Shown: positions 25,945-39,000 of the stretch, piece by piece
Layout of the letters: each line of letters opens with the position of its first letter
Position numbering within the stretch: the first letter of the stretch is position 1
Assembly (NCBI GenBank): GCA_023055505.1
Contig: JALIRH010000019.1
Span: forward strand, 2,604,001-2,668,000
Source of the DNA: Callipepla californica brunnescens
Lineage: Eukaryota; Chordata; Aves; Galliformes; Odontophoridae
Reading direction: 5' to 3'
Length of the DNA: 64,000 bases
Made by a program: the position numbers and the translations under genes
The notes under the pieces: generated by a model
The model's input: only the letters and a program-made list of their open reading frames with translations
Told to the model about the DNA's origin: nothing
The model's database searches: none

Positions 25945-26225
25945 GGAGGGTTGTGAAGAAGATGAAGTCAAACTCTTGGCAGAGCTGTACACCAAATGGT
26001 CAAGAGGCAGTCATAGGTTGCAGCAGGGGAACTTCCTACCGTATGTAAGGAAAAACTGAGTGGAAGAGATATCCATAGAGGCTTTGTTCTGGGTGATATT
26101 CAGAGTGCTAGTGGACAACCAACCAACCAACTTGATCTGACTTTGAAGTTGCCCTATTTGAGCAGTGAATTGGACTAGATGACCTCTAGATGCCCCTGCC
26201 AACCTGAAATAGGCTATGATTCTAC
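25945..26225 (+). mobile_element. CR1 LINE 3'-end copy
   Basis: The segment follows the CR1 3' consensus in order: GAAGATGAAGTCAAACTCTT, a CAAGAGGCAGT region, GGTTGCAGCAGGGGAAC, a TAAGGAAAAACT segment, GATATTCA, CTTGATCTGA, GAATTGGACTAGATGACCTC, CCAACCTGAAATAGG and a final CTATGATTCT tail. It is a 5'-truncated, diverged insertion without coding sequence, in the same orientation as LRMDA. Confidence 0.88.
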
Positions 26226-26960
26226 AGCTCTACTGATGTGGTTATCTGTAGTAAAATGGCCAGAGTTACAGCAGCTGTTTGGAGTTGATAGTGACTTCCA
26301 ACTATTTTAGAAATGATCTAATACTGTGTATTTTAAATAAGGTGTATTTGAGTTGCAAAGTTGTTTTCCTTTGAAAAACTACTCTGGGTCTCTCATAGCA
26401 ACTGCATTTGATAGTCTTCAATGGCAGCAGAGTGCTGTAAAGACCACTGTTTGTTCTGTAATATGTGGAATGCCATTCCACAGTTCCCATTTAATGAAAG
26501 GATTGAGCACATGAGGGAAGGTCACTGATTGCCTGTGCTGGTGTTGCTGGGATGCTTTGCTGAAAATAGTTTCAAGAGTGAATGTAAAACTTTTGGCCAA
26601 TGGAAGTTAAAAATTTCATTGGAAAAAGGTAAATAATAATTATTGGTGAAAGAAAGGAATGAATAAGCAAGGGGAATATAATGTAAGTAAGAAGGAGAGT
26701 CTTCGATGAAATACAAAGGTCTTTTTTGTTAAGATGTGTCTTACTGTTTTGTGAAGAGAGAAAAACTATTCAAATGTTCTTTTAAGTGTTCTAGATAACC
26801 TTCTTTGTGCCAGATGTCTCCTTTCACATTAAAGGCTAAATGCACTCAGAGTGCCTAAATAAAGGATGTCAGCGTTGTAAAAATAGGTGCCATGCTTTTG
26901 TTTATACTTTTGGCCATCTTAAAAATCCATCTTCTAATTTTGTATTTTTGAATGTGAGCA

Positions 26961-26985
26961 ATATATATATATATATTTTTTTTTT
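26961..26985. repeat. (AT)n followed by poly-T
   Basis: About eight AT units merge into a T tract and are followed by GCAG, giving an acceptor-like but probably fortuitous signal. Confidence 0.8.
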
Positions 26986-27539
26986 GCAGAGATTTCTCCA
27001 GGCATTAAACTGTGAGGCGAAAGGGAGAATGAATCTTTTATCTTAGCCAATGAGGGAGGATTAATCCAATAATTGTGCTCAGGGAGATACAGATATCTCT
27101 TCCCTCTCTCTGGGGTGCAGATTATTTCTGCTAGGAGCATGAATAATTTGCACAGTGTGTGCTTGTGCATATTTTCCACTGTCCGATTAAGAAGGTCTGT
27201 ATATGAAAACATCCCCTTGAACTTTAATCCTAGTCTGGAGTGTTCCTCTGTCACTTCTGTGAGGCTGAGGCTTTGTAGTATCCTTTCTGTGGGCTAGAGA
27301 TTGTTTACTTCTACCTTCTGCCTACTGTTTCCTTGCCTGGAGAAAAAAGACAAGTGGCAGCTTGCAACTGGGCTTCAGTTTTGCAGGGTTTGTTTCTCTT
27401 GGTAGGTTGAGGATGCGAAGGAGAGGCTTTTTGTTTTTTTTCTTGCTACCTTCCTACTCTGTGCGGCAATAAGAGACACTGAGATCCGGCAGATGAACAA
27501 CAAAAGAGAGATGGAAATAAAAGCCAGAATTCAAAACAA

Positions 27540-28640
27540 AGCATGACATTTTTTAAAAGCCTTTAGACTGATCTTTGTAGCATTTTAAAATGTTGAGGAA
27601 AATGGACTATTGTTAAAACTTTTTGATGGTTTTGTTTGTAAGGTAGAAAAATATTTTCACCGTAATTGGATAACTCTTAATCGTAGCAGTTGCATATTTA
27701 TCAGTGTGAGGGGCTGTTATTAATGTAGCTGTCATGCACAAACACATTTCTGCATTAAATCCATTTAGTATGTGCATTATTCGGTCTAGAATGTCACCAG
27801 GACATCAAAGCCCCCTTAGGCATAAGAGCACAGTGCCCTGCTGTGGCTGCAGAAAGGGCTTGATCAATAAATGTAACATGTTAATGCAGAGCAAATAGAA
27901 TAAAAGATTTCTTTGACAAGACATGAAAAATCACCTTGTGGCAGCTGGCATGGTGATGCCATTTCAGCGGAGACACTAGCAAAGTTGATCTGACAAGTAA
28001 AGAGGAGAGATGATGGTTATAAGGTGCTTTTGTTTCAAACTTCTTTCTTGACCTGTCAGGTTTTGAAGGAGCCTGAATGGCCCTTTTTTGTCATGTGAAA
28101 ATTGTAGTCTTAGGCAGTTATGAAGCAGTTATCTCTTCTCAAATTGTGAATGCTGCTGTTTAATTGATTCACTTAGCATTTGAAACTGTCACGCATTAAT
28201 AATTGCTAAATCCTGTAGATACTGCTCCAGTGTGTCATGCTTAAATGTGTAGTTATCAGAAAATTAATATCCTTAATGAACCGATGCTTTCAAACTAGCA
28301 TTGCATGAAATCTCTTTTGCCCTTTCATTTGCTGAAGGTGTATTAGCCAGGTTTCAGAGCAACCCCTTCTGACAGTGGTGTGGTTTTATTTATTTATTTA
28401 TTTTTTTGATGCCCGACAAATGCCAGCTTTGCTTTGGGTACATAGTGTGCTCAATGACAATAAATATAGTAATTATGCTGGAGTTAGTAATTAACATAAT
28501 TATAGTCAATTACGACAAATACAGTGCAGAGCTAAATAAATGAGGGTGAGAAATTAGCAAGCTAATTGATTTACCTTAGTGCTTTTTCTTGCAACTAGCA
28601 GTTGCCGATTTTTCCGCAGCAGAAAGCGTATTGTTTACAA
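27540..28640. promoter_or_regulatory. candidate conserved noncoding block
   Basis: This 1.1 kb is free of recognisable transposons and long homopolymers apart from one ATTT tract. It is dense in homeodomain-type TAATTA/ATTA cores, for example at 28488-28493 and around 28500-28575. It resembles the developmental enhancers typical of the ZNF503-LRMDA gene desert. This is a judgement from sequence texture only; no alignment was possible. Confidence 0.3.
28384..28407. repeat. (ATTT)n repeat
   Basis: Four to five ATTT units end in a T tract, inside the candidate conserved block. Confidence 0.85.
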
Positions 28641-29595
28641 ATAGCTGATTGTGTTTTGAAATGAATCTGTCTTATGGCTCTTGCTCCTGTTTCCTTTACA
28701 GTGAGGTGAAGAGGACTGAAGTGTGGCTTTGTGGTTAGGTGAAAGGAGCTGCTGTTCTCTCCTACTGAATGCTTTGATGGAAACTATACGTACTTTAATT
28801 GTAGATAACAATTTTTTCTCAATACCGTAAGAGTTATTTTTCTTCACAAACAATACATTGCTATGGATGTCTTGGCGATATATTTAAACTCTCTTAAATG
28901 TGTTGTGATTTATCTAAGTGATGTCTATGTATCTGTTTATTTATTTACTTATTGGCAATAGAGAGGTCTGAGTCACACTGGATTGCTGAAGAAAGAGTTG
29001 AAATAGTTAAAGTAATCCAAGTGCGTTGAAACAATATGCTCTTGTTCAGCCATCACTTTCAATAATTTAGAACCATTGGACCAGTATAGAGGCATAGTAT
29101 CATAACATTTGTGCACATTATAATTGCCTGTTTTGTTTCAGGATGATTTATAGTATGTTGTCTGAAATAAGAATATTGAAGCTATGCAGTTAATCTGTTT
29201 CACGCTCCTTGTTTTGCTGTTTGTTTTTCCTTCAAGCATGACCACAGTTTACTATAGGAAAAGAGAATTAGTATGACTAAGTACTGAAGATTTTATATTA
29301 TAAGCTGAGATTTTTTTTTTTTTTTTACTCTAAGAAAACAGGATGTGTTTTACAAGTGCATGCAAATTTTATACTTGAAATAGTTTACTGTTTCAAAGTA
29401 AATATATCTAGAGACTTAACAAAGAGACAGCATTTGCTGCAGCTAAGCAAACTGAAATATATAATTTCTTGATTATTTTTCTCCTGCTATTGTGGTAATG
29501 TCTCAAAATGTAATGAGTAGATTTGTAGTTCAAGAGATGGATGCTTAAAAATTTACCCTTAAGGGATGTCCTATGGTAAAGCACAAGATACTCCA

Positions 29596-29614
29596 TTTTT
29601 TTTTTTTTTTTTTT
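29596..29614. repeat. poly-T tract
   Basis: Nineteen uninterrupted T residues in intron 2. Confidence 0.85.
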
Positions 29615-32139
29615 AAGTAATGTTGAAACGATATGAATGTCTGATAAAGAATGTACACTACCACTGCTAAGGGTAGTTGCTTTTAGAGTCGATCCATTTG
29701 GAAATCAATTTGCTAAATGAAATATTTATATACAAGGAGTCATTTAAATTATTTAAAATTTACAGATTTACTAGTTTTCCAGATGAAGTCTTACATGTTT
29801 ATTAATCCAGTATGGACTATGTTATGCATAATTATCTTTCTATTAAAAAAATTATAAAATAGTTGTACCCTGTTAGGCTGAAGACAAGTATGATGTCATG
29901 CTTGCATCTTATATGGGTGAAACCTTGAGAGTTGTATGAGATAAAGTTGTAGAGGTTTATCTATTGTAAAAATAGAAAGAGTATTACCAATAAGAAAGGA
30001 TTTTTAACTTCAAATATTAATTCTGTTTTGGGTAATTGGTCAAACTATAATAAAAATTGAATAAAGTCCTTCCTGTCATCTTACCCTTCTTTAACATCTT
30101 CCTATGCCCCCTCCTTTTGAAAAGTGATGTTTCAACAGGAACTATATGTGGTCTGAGTAATGTATAAGGAAAACTTACATTTTTCATTTGAAAACTTTGG
30201 GTAATAATAAGGGCTTTGTTTGACTTTGTTCTGCATAGAGTAGCTGTGGCTATGTTCTCTTATTTTTGTCAGCTTAAATAGTGCTTCTGGAATATTTGCT
30301 TTTTCGGAATATTTTCTATATATGCTTTTGTTGCTTGTGTGTTTTTCTGCTGTCTTCCTTGTAGTCATTGCTTTGTTGTTGATATGAAGGGGACCAGTGA
30401 ATGAACTACTTTTAAAAACGTCAAGTTTGTGGCTTACGGTATGTATTCAAATACTGCACTTTCATCTCATCATACTGCACAAAGGACCAAAGTGGTTGCT
30501 TTTTTTTTTTTTTTTATAGTAAAGTTAATTTTCCGATCTTGCTGATATGTAAAGGCACACAGAGTGTAAATTATTTTATTTCAATTTTACACTGGTAGCT
30601 TTTATCTTCTGTAGTTCCAATAGCCTCTCTTTCTGTCCATTGATCCTTGCTTGACTTTTTATGGCCACATAGTCACTAACAGACTGTGAAAACACTGTAA
30701 TATATATACCTCTGACCCCCAGTGCTAGCCATTATCCATTGATTTACTGTATCTGACAGATCAGAACATAAGATTGTGTTCTATTCTGCTTTTCTCAAGA
30801 AGGCTTAACATTGTGAAAAGAGTTGTTTTCAGAATACATCACATGACAGAACTGGGCGAAAACTTGTTACTTGAACCTCTGGGGGCATGTTGGTGTGTGT
30901 CCATGTTGTGTAGTAGGGAATTCATGTCAGGATTACTGTAGATATTAAATTAGGTAAAGATGTTAAACATGGTATGCAATTTGCTATTAAGTAAAATAAA
31001 TTAGTGAGCTTGAACTGTTATATCCTTAAGTGTAGCTAGTGAATCTTAACGTAATGATTATTGAAAGTTTTCTTGGTGATATCCATCATCATGGAACTGT
31101 TGTAATCATGAGTAAGGGTGAAATCTATACTCCTTGACAAAGGTGAGTAAGAAAGTTCCTTGGACATGAGCAGAGATGAGATGTCATGTGGCATGCATTC
31201 AGTCAAGGCTGTTCATAAAGCCTTTTGATTGAATCACTGCATTTCCCAGGGACCTGATGTTCATATTGCGTAATTTTCTTTGTATTTGAGTAAATGGGGA
31301 GTGAATTGCTTTCTTTTGGTCTTGTTTTCTGTGTGAAATTTAAGTGAGTTTTTGAAGAGAAATTGGAGGCTGAATCCATTTGTTTCTGTGCTTATTCTCT
31401 GGAATCAAGGGGCTTATTTCACTGGAACAATCATGTTCTTTTTGGAAGACCTGTAACAACTCTTCAACAACAAAGTTGTCTGGCAGGAATCTGTATCGGG
31501 TTTTGAGAAAATCAGTTATTCAGAGAATGGAAGAGTACTACAGTGTATAGGAAAAATATTGGCATTTGGAGAAGAAATAGCTCAGTGCTTTTGCTTTCAA
31601 AGAAAGTTTGTCAGTACAGTGCAAGTGGTGATTTGGTGACTTCCTCTTGTGTAGGATTTTGAGGGAAGGAACTGCTTGTCTTAAATTGCATTGGGGCTTG
31701 AAGGAAGGGGCATAGTAAGAGCACGTTACACATTTAATAATCAGATGATGCATTCTTTCTTTCTGACTTTACTAATCTCTTACTCTAAAACAGTATTTCC
31801 TCATGATCGCTGTTATGAAACAAGAGTGAAGGACTGCAGAAATAACTTTTATTTGAGGACAAGAGGCTTGACTGAAAAGAAGATCCTGCATTAATTCTGA
31901 AGTTATTGTTCCTTTTGCTCTCTGTTTTGTTGGACAGTATCTTATCTGTTTAACTCAGTACACGAGATTCTCCACCCCTAATTGCAGCTGTTATAACTTG
32001 ATTAGTTTTGTTTATCATCACTGAGTAAGAAGGGCTTCTGTCTTCCAGGATTCAACAAGCCTGCTGAGTGATTGTTACAAACAGCTAGCTTGGACTCAGC
32101 ACAAAAAAATTATCCGACGCTTCTCTTATATATTGCTTG

Positions 32140-32144
<5 letters not shown>

Positions 32145-32171
<27 letters not shown>
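32145..32171. repeat. poly-T tract, 27 bases
   Basis: Twenty-seven uninterrupted T residues, tied with the run at 57707 as the longest T run I counted in the window. No retroposed gene body is visible on the minus strand beside it. Confidence 0.9.
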
Positions 32172-34829
32172 GTCTCCTGTGGCTTGTGCCATTTTTGAGC
32201 CTTTACATTTTATGTAGATCAACTTTACATTAATTATCTTGGAGATGGTTTTTCAGTTGAAAAAGGTAACCCCTAAGCCCTTAGCTAGTGCAAGTGTGAA
32301 GAATGAGTATCACAGAAGTGCAAAAGGGCCATGCATTGTGCTCAGGCTAACAAGCCAACCTGTCAAATCAGACATGTTAAACAATAATTATACTGTCTTT
32401 AAGGTCATAGCTGATGCAGTGCTGTAGCTCACTTCCAGGCTCTTACCATGAACTGAAGCTGGCAGTCATGTGAAGTTTGGTGATTTTGTTTTTTTTCGTA
32501 TTGCCTGTCGCCTTGATCATGCTTTCCTCGATGAGTGAGTTGTTTCCTGGAAGAGCTGAAGATCTGTTGACTGTCATTTCCTTTCTTTACAATTTGTTCT
32601 CCATTTTTATATTCATTTGCCTACTGAGTCCATAAATGGAAGCAGCAAATATTCTTCATGTTATGTGGCCATGAGAGTTTGTTCTTTTTTGAAGCCCTCG
32701 TGTTTGTGTAAACTTCTGCCATGCTGAAAATTTATAGTAATCACTTCTAAAAGAACACAAATTGGAAGTGTAAGATGAGTCATACTGGAGGATAGCTTAT
32801 AGTCTATCCAAAACTCAGGGAAGTTAGTAATATTCTTGCTCACTGAATTGAAGTATGGAATAGATCCTCTTCGAGTGCTAAAGACTAATGTTTTCTCCTG
32901 TGCTGTCGATATCTAAGTTGCACTGGTAGGTAGTAGTACCTGAACGCATACACACCTCCAGTACATTTCTCCATTGAAAGCATAGTGTGTAAGGGATGCT
33001 GTTCTCAGAGGAAGTTTACTGGCATTTTATACACATACACACACCAGCATCTTAAAATGTCTTTTATATAATGTGTCTGTATTATATTTAGTACATAAAA
33101 ATTTGGGGGCAGATCTGCATATGTTCTTGGAAGATTTTGTTACTTTTAAACTCCTTTCTCCACAGGCTTTCAGAAGTATTCAGTATTGGTCTTGGTATCA
33201 GCTCTTATTGATGCTGATAGGTGGAAAGCTACATCAACATAATGTTTCTACTTCGGTGGTGATTGATACATATCTAATTATGGACTATTGGCATAGATAC
33301 AACATTACTATGTTGGAATGTGGTAAAAGTAAGGCTCTTTGTCAATATTGCTGTTGTCAAGACTAGAGAGAGAATGTCTGGCTTATCACTTGCCAATTTG
33401 ATTTTTTTTTTTTTTTTTTGGTAGAACTAACAAAAGAGTAAGAAAGGTAGGTGCTTTTTTTTAAAAATCATGAAGCTTAAGTGTTCAGTGCCCTTGTTCA
33501 TTTCTGTGTAATGCAGTTAGTGGACAGATATGAGTGCTCAGTCCTTAATTTCTGAATTTGCATTAAGCATCTGTATTCAGTGCTTGTGTTGCTGAATGTT
33601 AAAAGGTGTGAATTATATGTAGTTAAAATGTACTTAAAATGTGAACCATATTTTCAATGTCATTAATCCAATTGTGCATTTGCTATTAGGTTGTTGGGCC
33701 AGTTGGTGCTGTTAGTTCCTTGTGAATACATCCTATGGAAAGAAATTGAAGTACTCAATGTTTTTAAGTTGCTGTTAGAAATTTGAACTGCCTTTCCGTT
33801 AGAATATTAACCTATGATCAGACATGGCAACAGGGAACTGTATGATTTTTACAAAAAATGTATGTGTTACCTACATTTCAAAATTTCATGAATCATGTTT
33901 TCCAGCTATTGGTTTGAAGATCACAGTTAGCATTTGTATTTGTTGTAAGAGAATCGTGTACTGGCAGTGACTTACACTACTTCTAAAGTAATCAATGTAG
34001 ATATTTACTCATCGTGAGTATATTTCTATTTTTACATGATTTTGAGACCAGTATATTTTTAATTGTTTGTAGCATTCAATTTCCTATTTACAGCAACAGA
34101 GCAACTTTATTCGACTAGGGTATGGCTGGTGTGGTAAGGTTTTATTTTGGTAACTGATTTGAGGTTTTTGTTTGTTACTTTTTGGCCATATGCTAAGTGC
34201 TAAAAATGCATTTCTGCTGTTAAGTGTAAAATCTCTTAGAGAACATGGAAATCAAGTAGCAACAGTGTCCTCAAAACATTTTATGTGTCAACCGGCTGTC
34301 CTCTGCTGCAGCCCCGTAACTACAGGGCCACATGGCTACATCAGCACTGGTTAAGGATGTTGTGTTTTAGGCTCCTGCACTTTGAAAACCTTTTTGTTGG
34401 AGGGAAAATAAAAACTTGACCTGGTCACATAAGTGATAAAAGGTACTCATTACTTTAAAGTGCTTAAAGGCCAAGGGGATAGGCATTCTAGAAGTGCCAG
34501 GGATTAGCAGTATAATGAATGTTCAGAAAACTGGTTCCAACACAATTACATTAAGATTATTTGACAGTCTAGTGTCTAGATGGTAAAATTACATCTGCTC
34601 AAGGATCTGAGAACTTTCTTTTTCAGCCTATTAGCTTGCATTTAATACATTTTTGATCTTGAACAGTGAAGTACTTTGGAATAGCAGAGAAACAGTCATG
34701 TGTGAACATGATTAAGTTGGAATGACTTTGGGGGAGAAAACATGGTCAAATACTGTTTTCTAAGAAATGGAAACTAGCCAGCTAAGAGTGTGTGTGTGCC
34801 CAGTTTACATCTTTCCCTCCCACTACGCC

Positions 34830-35240
34830 TACTTTTCTTCCTCCCCACTTAAGCTCCTTAAATCAGAGGGAGGCTGCTGAAGGTGCTGTAGGCGAGGGCT
34901 AGCTGCATTTTAGTGCTGAGAGATCTGGGTGTGGGTGCAACGTGAGGTTCTCCTTTCCGGAAAGAACTTGCAAATAATCTCTTGTTCACTGTCTTGTTTG
35001 TAATCAGGAGCCAGGCATTAAGTAGCTCAGCTGTTCCTGTGCAGCATTAGTTCCAGTTCTACCAGGTGCACAACTACTAAATTGTCTCTAGCCTAACTGG
35101 GGAGTGTCAGAGGATTGTACTTTCACTGTTAATTCTTTGGTTTCCTTTAAATAAGTCATATCAATAAATGGTCTGTTACTACTGCTAATAATAGGGCTTT
35201 TGAAATGTTGACATATCTCTAATGAGAATCTATTTCAACC
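34830..35240. promoter_or_regulatory. candidate conserved noncoding block
   Basis: About 400 bp of mixed-composition single-copy DNA without repeats, with AT-rich cores near 35130-35190. The balanced composition stands out from the surrounding T-rich intron. Calling it regulatory is inference; no alignment was available. Confidence 0.22.
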
Positions 35241-35991
35241 CATTTAATACAGGCCACTACTTTGTCACCAAATGACAGACTGTGGTCACTGCAACCTTAG
35301 GTGTTTTGAAACAAGAGCTTCACCTGCATTTAAATGACTAAGCATCAGGAAAAGAATTTTCTTAGATTGAGCCAGGGACTAATGTATTACTGTGGAATTT
35401 TTTGGCCGTTATTTGTCTTGCTTTCTACTAATTGGTAAATGGAGGATGAGCAGGTGCTTGGCTGTATTGAGCTAAATGTAAAGGGCGAGTATATCTTTGC
35501 GTGTTGTAGTATAGCAGACAATAATATTGGTTGCTCACACTCTAGTGTTAAGAGTCAAAGTGAAAGCGTTAATTCAGCTTTAAGGTACTGTCCGGCACTT
35601 TGTTTTCATTGTGCCGTCTGTGTGGAGACAGGATTGCACTGGAAGCAATTAAGACTAATGTGGGAGGAGAGAAGAGAAGGTGCTAGAAAACTGTCAGGAT
35701 AGCTGGTAATGATAAAGTTGATACTTACATTTACAGTACATCCTGTTGCTATTATTTGATCTGGAATGAGTAAATAAGTGATGTTGTATTAGTTGTGTGT
35801 TAGGCATTTTCAGAATTACTTCAGTAAGCTTTATTGTATTCACAGAAGCATCAAGTGTTTCAGGTTCTGTACCTTTTGTTTAATGTCATATCAGGAATTC
35901 TGATTTCCATACAAGTCTCACTCTTAAATGATAAATCTTAAAGCTTGTTCTCAATCTTCTTTCCCTGGTAAAAATGCCTAAGAAAGTCTGC

Positions 35992-36070
35992 AAAAAAAAA
36001 AAACAAAAAAACCCAAAAAACAAAATAAACAAAAAACAAACAAACAAAAAAAACCCCAAAACCCAGAAAA
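35992..36070. repeat. A-rich (AAAC/AAAACCC)n tract
   Basis: Nearly 80 bases consist of A runs broken by C and CCC. The minus-strand frame over it is an artificial Phe/Leu-rich string and is rejected as a gene. Confidence 0.9.
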
Positions 36071-36479
36071 GATACATAGCTACAGATTTATGTTAAGGGT
36101 TCATCTTTAAATTTCCTGACACCATATAATATCTGAACTTACCTGTGTAAAAGAGATTTGATTACTTAAATTATTCTGCTGCTATTCAAACCTTTTACTA
36201 CTTGCAGACAAAAAAAAAAAAAGTTTGTATGCTGAACACAAGGGAGATCCTTGTTGTTTGGGTCTGTCTAGTTGAAAAAAACGAATCTCATTCATATTAT
36301 AGTCTGTTCACATTGGTGCATACATGTAGAGAAAGCTAGGTGTTATTCATTTCAATCCTGTGCAGGTCTGTTTTTCTGCAATGCTTTTCCCTTTGTGCTA
36401 CAGAGCCTTTTATTTATTTATATTAAGGCCTTCTTGTCTCCTTAAATGATCATTGAACAGAGAAAGTAAATTGCTGTTG

Positions 36480-37640
36480 AAATCCTCTCACTGATGATTT
36501 CAGCTAGACCAACCAGTAGTCTATTAAAAACAAACACCTTCCTTCCCTTTTTACTGTCTAGCTGACAGAGTGTATAAGAGTGGAAAGCTTTGACCCCAGA
36601 AGGCTTTGAATGATAGACTCTTTTCAGATTCTTGTGTAAATCATGCTAAGACCCAATGTATGGGCTTGACAGTTCTTCTCTGAGTTTGACATTGCAACTT
36701 AAAGCTTTTATGTTATTTAAATGTACTAAAATGCACCCTGAATAAAACTACAGGTGCTGCTACACTTCTATTAGAGCATAGTAATGCTTGGCTTGGAAAA
36801 ACTCAGATGCTGGTGAAAGAGTTAAGCAAAGCAGCCAGAAACCATTTTCAGCTTTTACTTTGCAGATACAACCTTTTAAGCATACCTACATTTACCTGCA
36901 ATGGCAATCGTTTTGCATTTTAATGACAAATCAAGTACGCTAACTTGCATTTGAAACGAAAGTGCCTTAAATGTCTCTGGCTGTCAGAATGAGATGTTAG
37001 GAGCTTGATGAAAAGAGAACAAAGAAGACAAAGTATGAAGCCTAGATACAGTGCAAAATGAAATAAAACCTTGTATGGCCTGTCAGGGGTGTCAGTTGAT
37101 ATTCCTATCTAAAGCACATTATAGTATTACTTTGCAGCTCATAGCTTACTCATCTGTCTTTTTTAATTCATCACATTCTAGCCCACATCTTTTAAGTCCC
37201 ATGTGTCAACAATGGAAGAAATCTGTTAATTGACAAATGAGTGTCACAAATGTGAATTGGTGCCTTTACATCAGAGGCAGGTAGTCTCTGTTGTTTTTTG
37301 TCGGCTCTATTATTGGCATAAGCCAGTGTAAGACATCTGTCTTTGCCAGAATGAGAGATGACAGCCAAAGAAGGGCTGTCATTGTTTTAGTGCATGTTCA
37401 TTCTGCTGAGATACTGTATAAAGATAAAATGTCAGTTAAAAGAATATGAAAAACTATCGGGAGGAAGTCCTTAAATTACTTGGGAAGGGGATCCGGGAAT
37501 TGGTGCCAGAAATGAAATCGAACGTTCCAGTTTGCATCTATCACATCAATTTAAAAATAATACTTTCTGAGTAACTGGGTCAGTTTGTAAGGCATTTAGG
37601 AAAACGTTAGGCTGTGTTGGCATAATTAGCTCATAAGATG
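36480..37640. promoter_or_regulatory. candidate conserved noncoding block
   Basis: Over a kilobase of transposon-free, low-homopolymer DNA. It contains several balanced stretches (about 36540-36640, 36890-37050, 37290-37400), including a GCATTTTAATGACAAATCAA segment of the kind common in vertebrate enhancers. Inference from texture only. Confidence 0.25.
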
Positions 37641-38337
37641 GAAGGAAAAAACACACCTCCACAGGATATGAGTTTATTTATTACAAGTTCATTTTTCAGA
37701 CATGTATAGAATAGTCTCAATAAAAAATATGCTCTGTAGCATCTCTGGCGTTGATTTGCATCTGTTTTGAAATACTGAAATTGCTCTTTTCCAATTGCTT
37801 TTTCTGTTATATTTCTATTTTAGATTGATGAATAACATAATGAAATAAAAAGCATAGCCAGCTGTGAGTTGATGAGACATTTAATAGGAAGAAAATTATT
37901 AACGTAGTTCTGGGGTGTCTAGAGGGTGTAAACTATACAAAAGTTACTCCCAAATCACTAAATTCCTTTATTGCAGTAAATGATTTTTTAATATTGGGTA
38001 GTAAAAAAGAGAAGAGGAAGTGAAAATGAGGAATAGAACAAAAGTGCTAGAAAGACCATCCTCATCCTTTTTACTTTACGCAAAAGATAAGATAGAACTG
38101 TGTTAATTTGCATTAACTTGAACAAGAATATGATCCAGGTGCTACAAGATACTGCTCACGTGCCCCTGCCCGTTCTGAAGTGGCCTGTAACAGGCTTCTG
38201 AATGACCTTCTTTCAGTTCTTCTGGTGTCTGTCTTTTTTTCTTCAGGGTTGTATTTTCATAATCCAATGAAGGACTAAATTTTGAACTGTACTGAGATAG
38301 TATGTGTTGAAGTTTCATGATGTATCTAAATAATTTA

Positions 38338-38845
38338 TGTAGGTCTCACCAAAAGTAATGCCTCTTATTGATTTTCCTGGACTACAGCAGGTACGAAGAG
38401 CGCAATAACACTATTTGATAGAGCAGATTCTCTGCTACTCTTTTGACATCGTCACCATTATTAGCTGATTCGTATGGATGAGTTGATAGATGTGCTCTTC
38501 ATTTCGTGGTGTGTCAGCTGTGCAATGCTTTGTGGCTTGTCTTTCATGTTGCTGTCACCACTACTAAAATGCACCACCTATTGCCTCACTGTGCTGAGAG
38601 CCACTGTGTGGTCTCCATAAATGTTCAGCAAGCAACAGTGAATGTAGATAGATGCATTTTTTTTTTTTCCAGCATGGAGGAATTTAGTGGCACACTTTTG
38701 TTACGTGTTTCCATGTCGATGCCATTGTGTCAGCCTGACCCTCTGCTGCTGTCTGTCACACAGCAACAACATGTAATGGAATATTGATAGGATGGTTCAG
38801 CCTCCGCTGTCATACCACTAGCATCCACCTCTGATGTTCTGGGTC
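38338..38845 (-). mobile_element. deleted mariner DNA transposon, Galluhop-like
   Basis: The left end, just after a TA dinucleotide at 38336-38337, reads GTAGGTCTCACCAAAAGTAATGCCTC, a mariner-type terminal inverted repeat. About 100 bp further in begins a minus-strand transposase remnant. The element is about 510 bp against roughly 1.2-1.3 kb for a complete mariner, so most of the transposase, including the DDD catalytic region, has been deleted. The opposite terminal repeat is degraded or missing near 38845. Galluhop is the mariner family described from chicken; this assignment uses remembered similarity. Confidence 0.8.
38460..38725 (-). pseudogene. mariner transposase N-terminal remnant
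   Basis: On the minus strand an ATG at 38725-38723 starts a decayed frame. It later contains NIYGDHTVALSTVRQ, an in-frame TAG, then VVHFSSGDSNMKDKPQSIAQ. This matches the second helix-turn-helix and the conserved YGxxxxSxxTVxxWxxxFxxGxxxxxDxPxSGRP-like spacing of mariner transposases. Only the DNA-binding half survives; premature stops and the deletion of the catalytic domain make it non-functional. Confidence 0.78.
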
Positions 38846-38987
38846 TTAGTTTTAGAATTATTTGTTCTTGAATTCTGAATAAAGCTCTTGGTGTATAGAT
38901 TGTGGAAGTTCTCAGCTTTGATACAATGTGTGAAGAGTTGTCATTATTAGCTTTGCTGGGTTTGTCTATGTTTCTTTTTTTGCTTTT

Positions 38988-39000
38988 TTTTTTTTTTTTT
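38988..39000. repeat. poly-T tract
   Basis: A T run downstream of the mariner remnant, within a T-rich pyrimidine stretch starting near 38970. Confidence 0.6.

Noticed and set aside
26961..27046. acceptor-like T9GCAG after the AT repeat as LRMDA exon 3
   Set aside because: The sequence after it does not encode LRR residues in the phase required by exon 2, and no clear donor follows.
32100..32240. possible processed pseudogene suggested by the 27-T tract
   Set aside because: No gene-like sequence or target-site duplication is visible on the minus strand next to the tract.
35886..36077. minus-strand Phe/Leu-rich frame resembling a membrane segment
   Set aside because: It is the translation of the A-rich AAAC tract, not a transmembrane protein.
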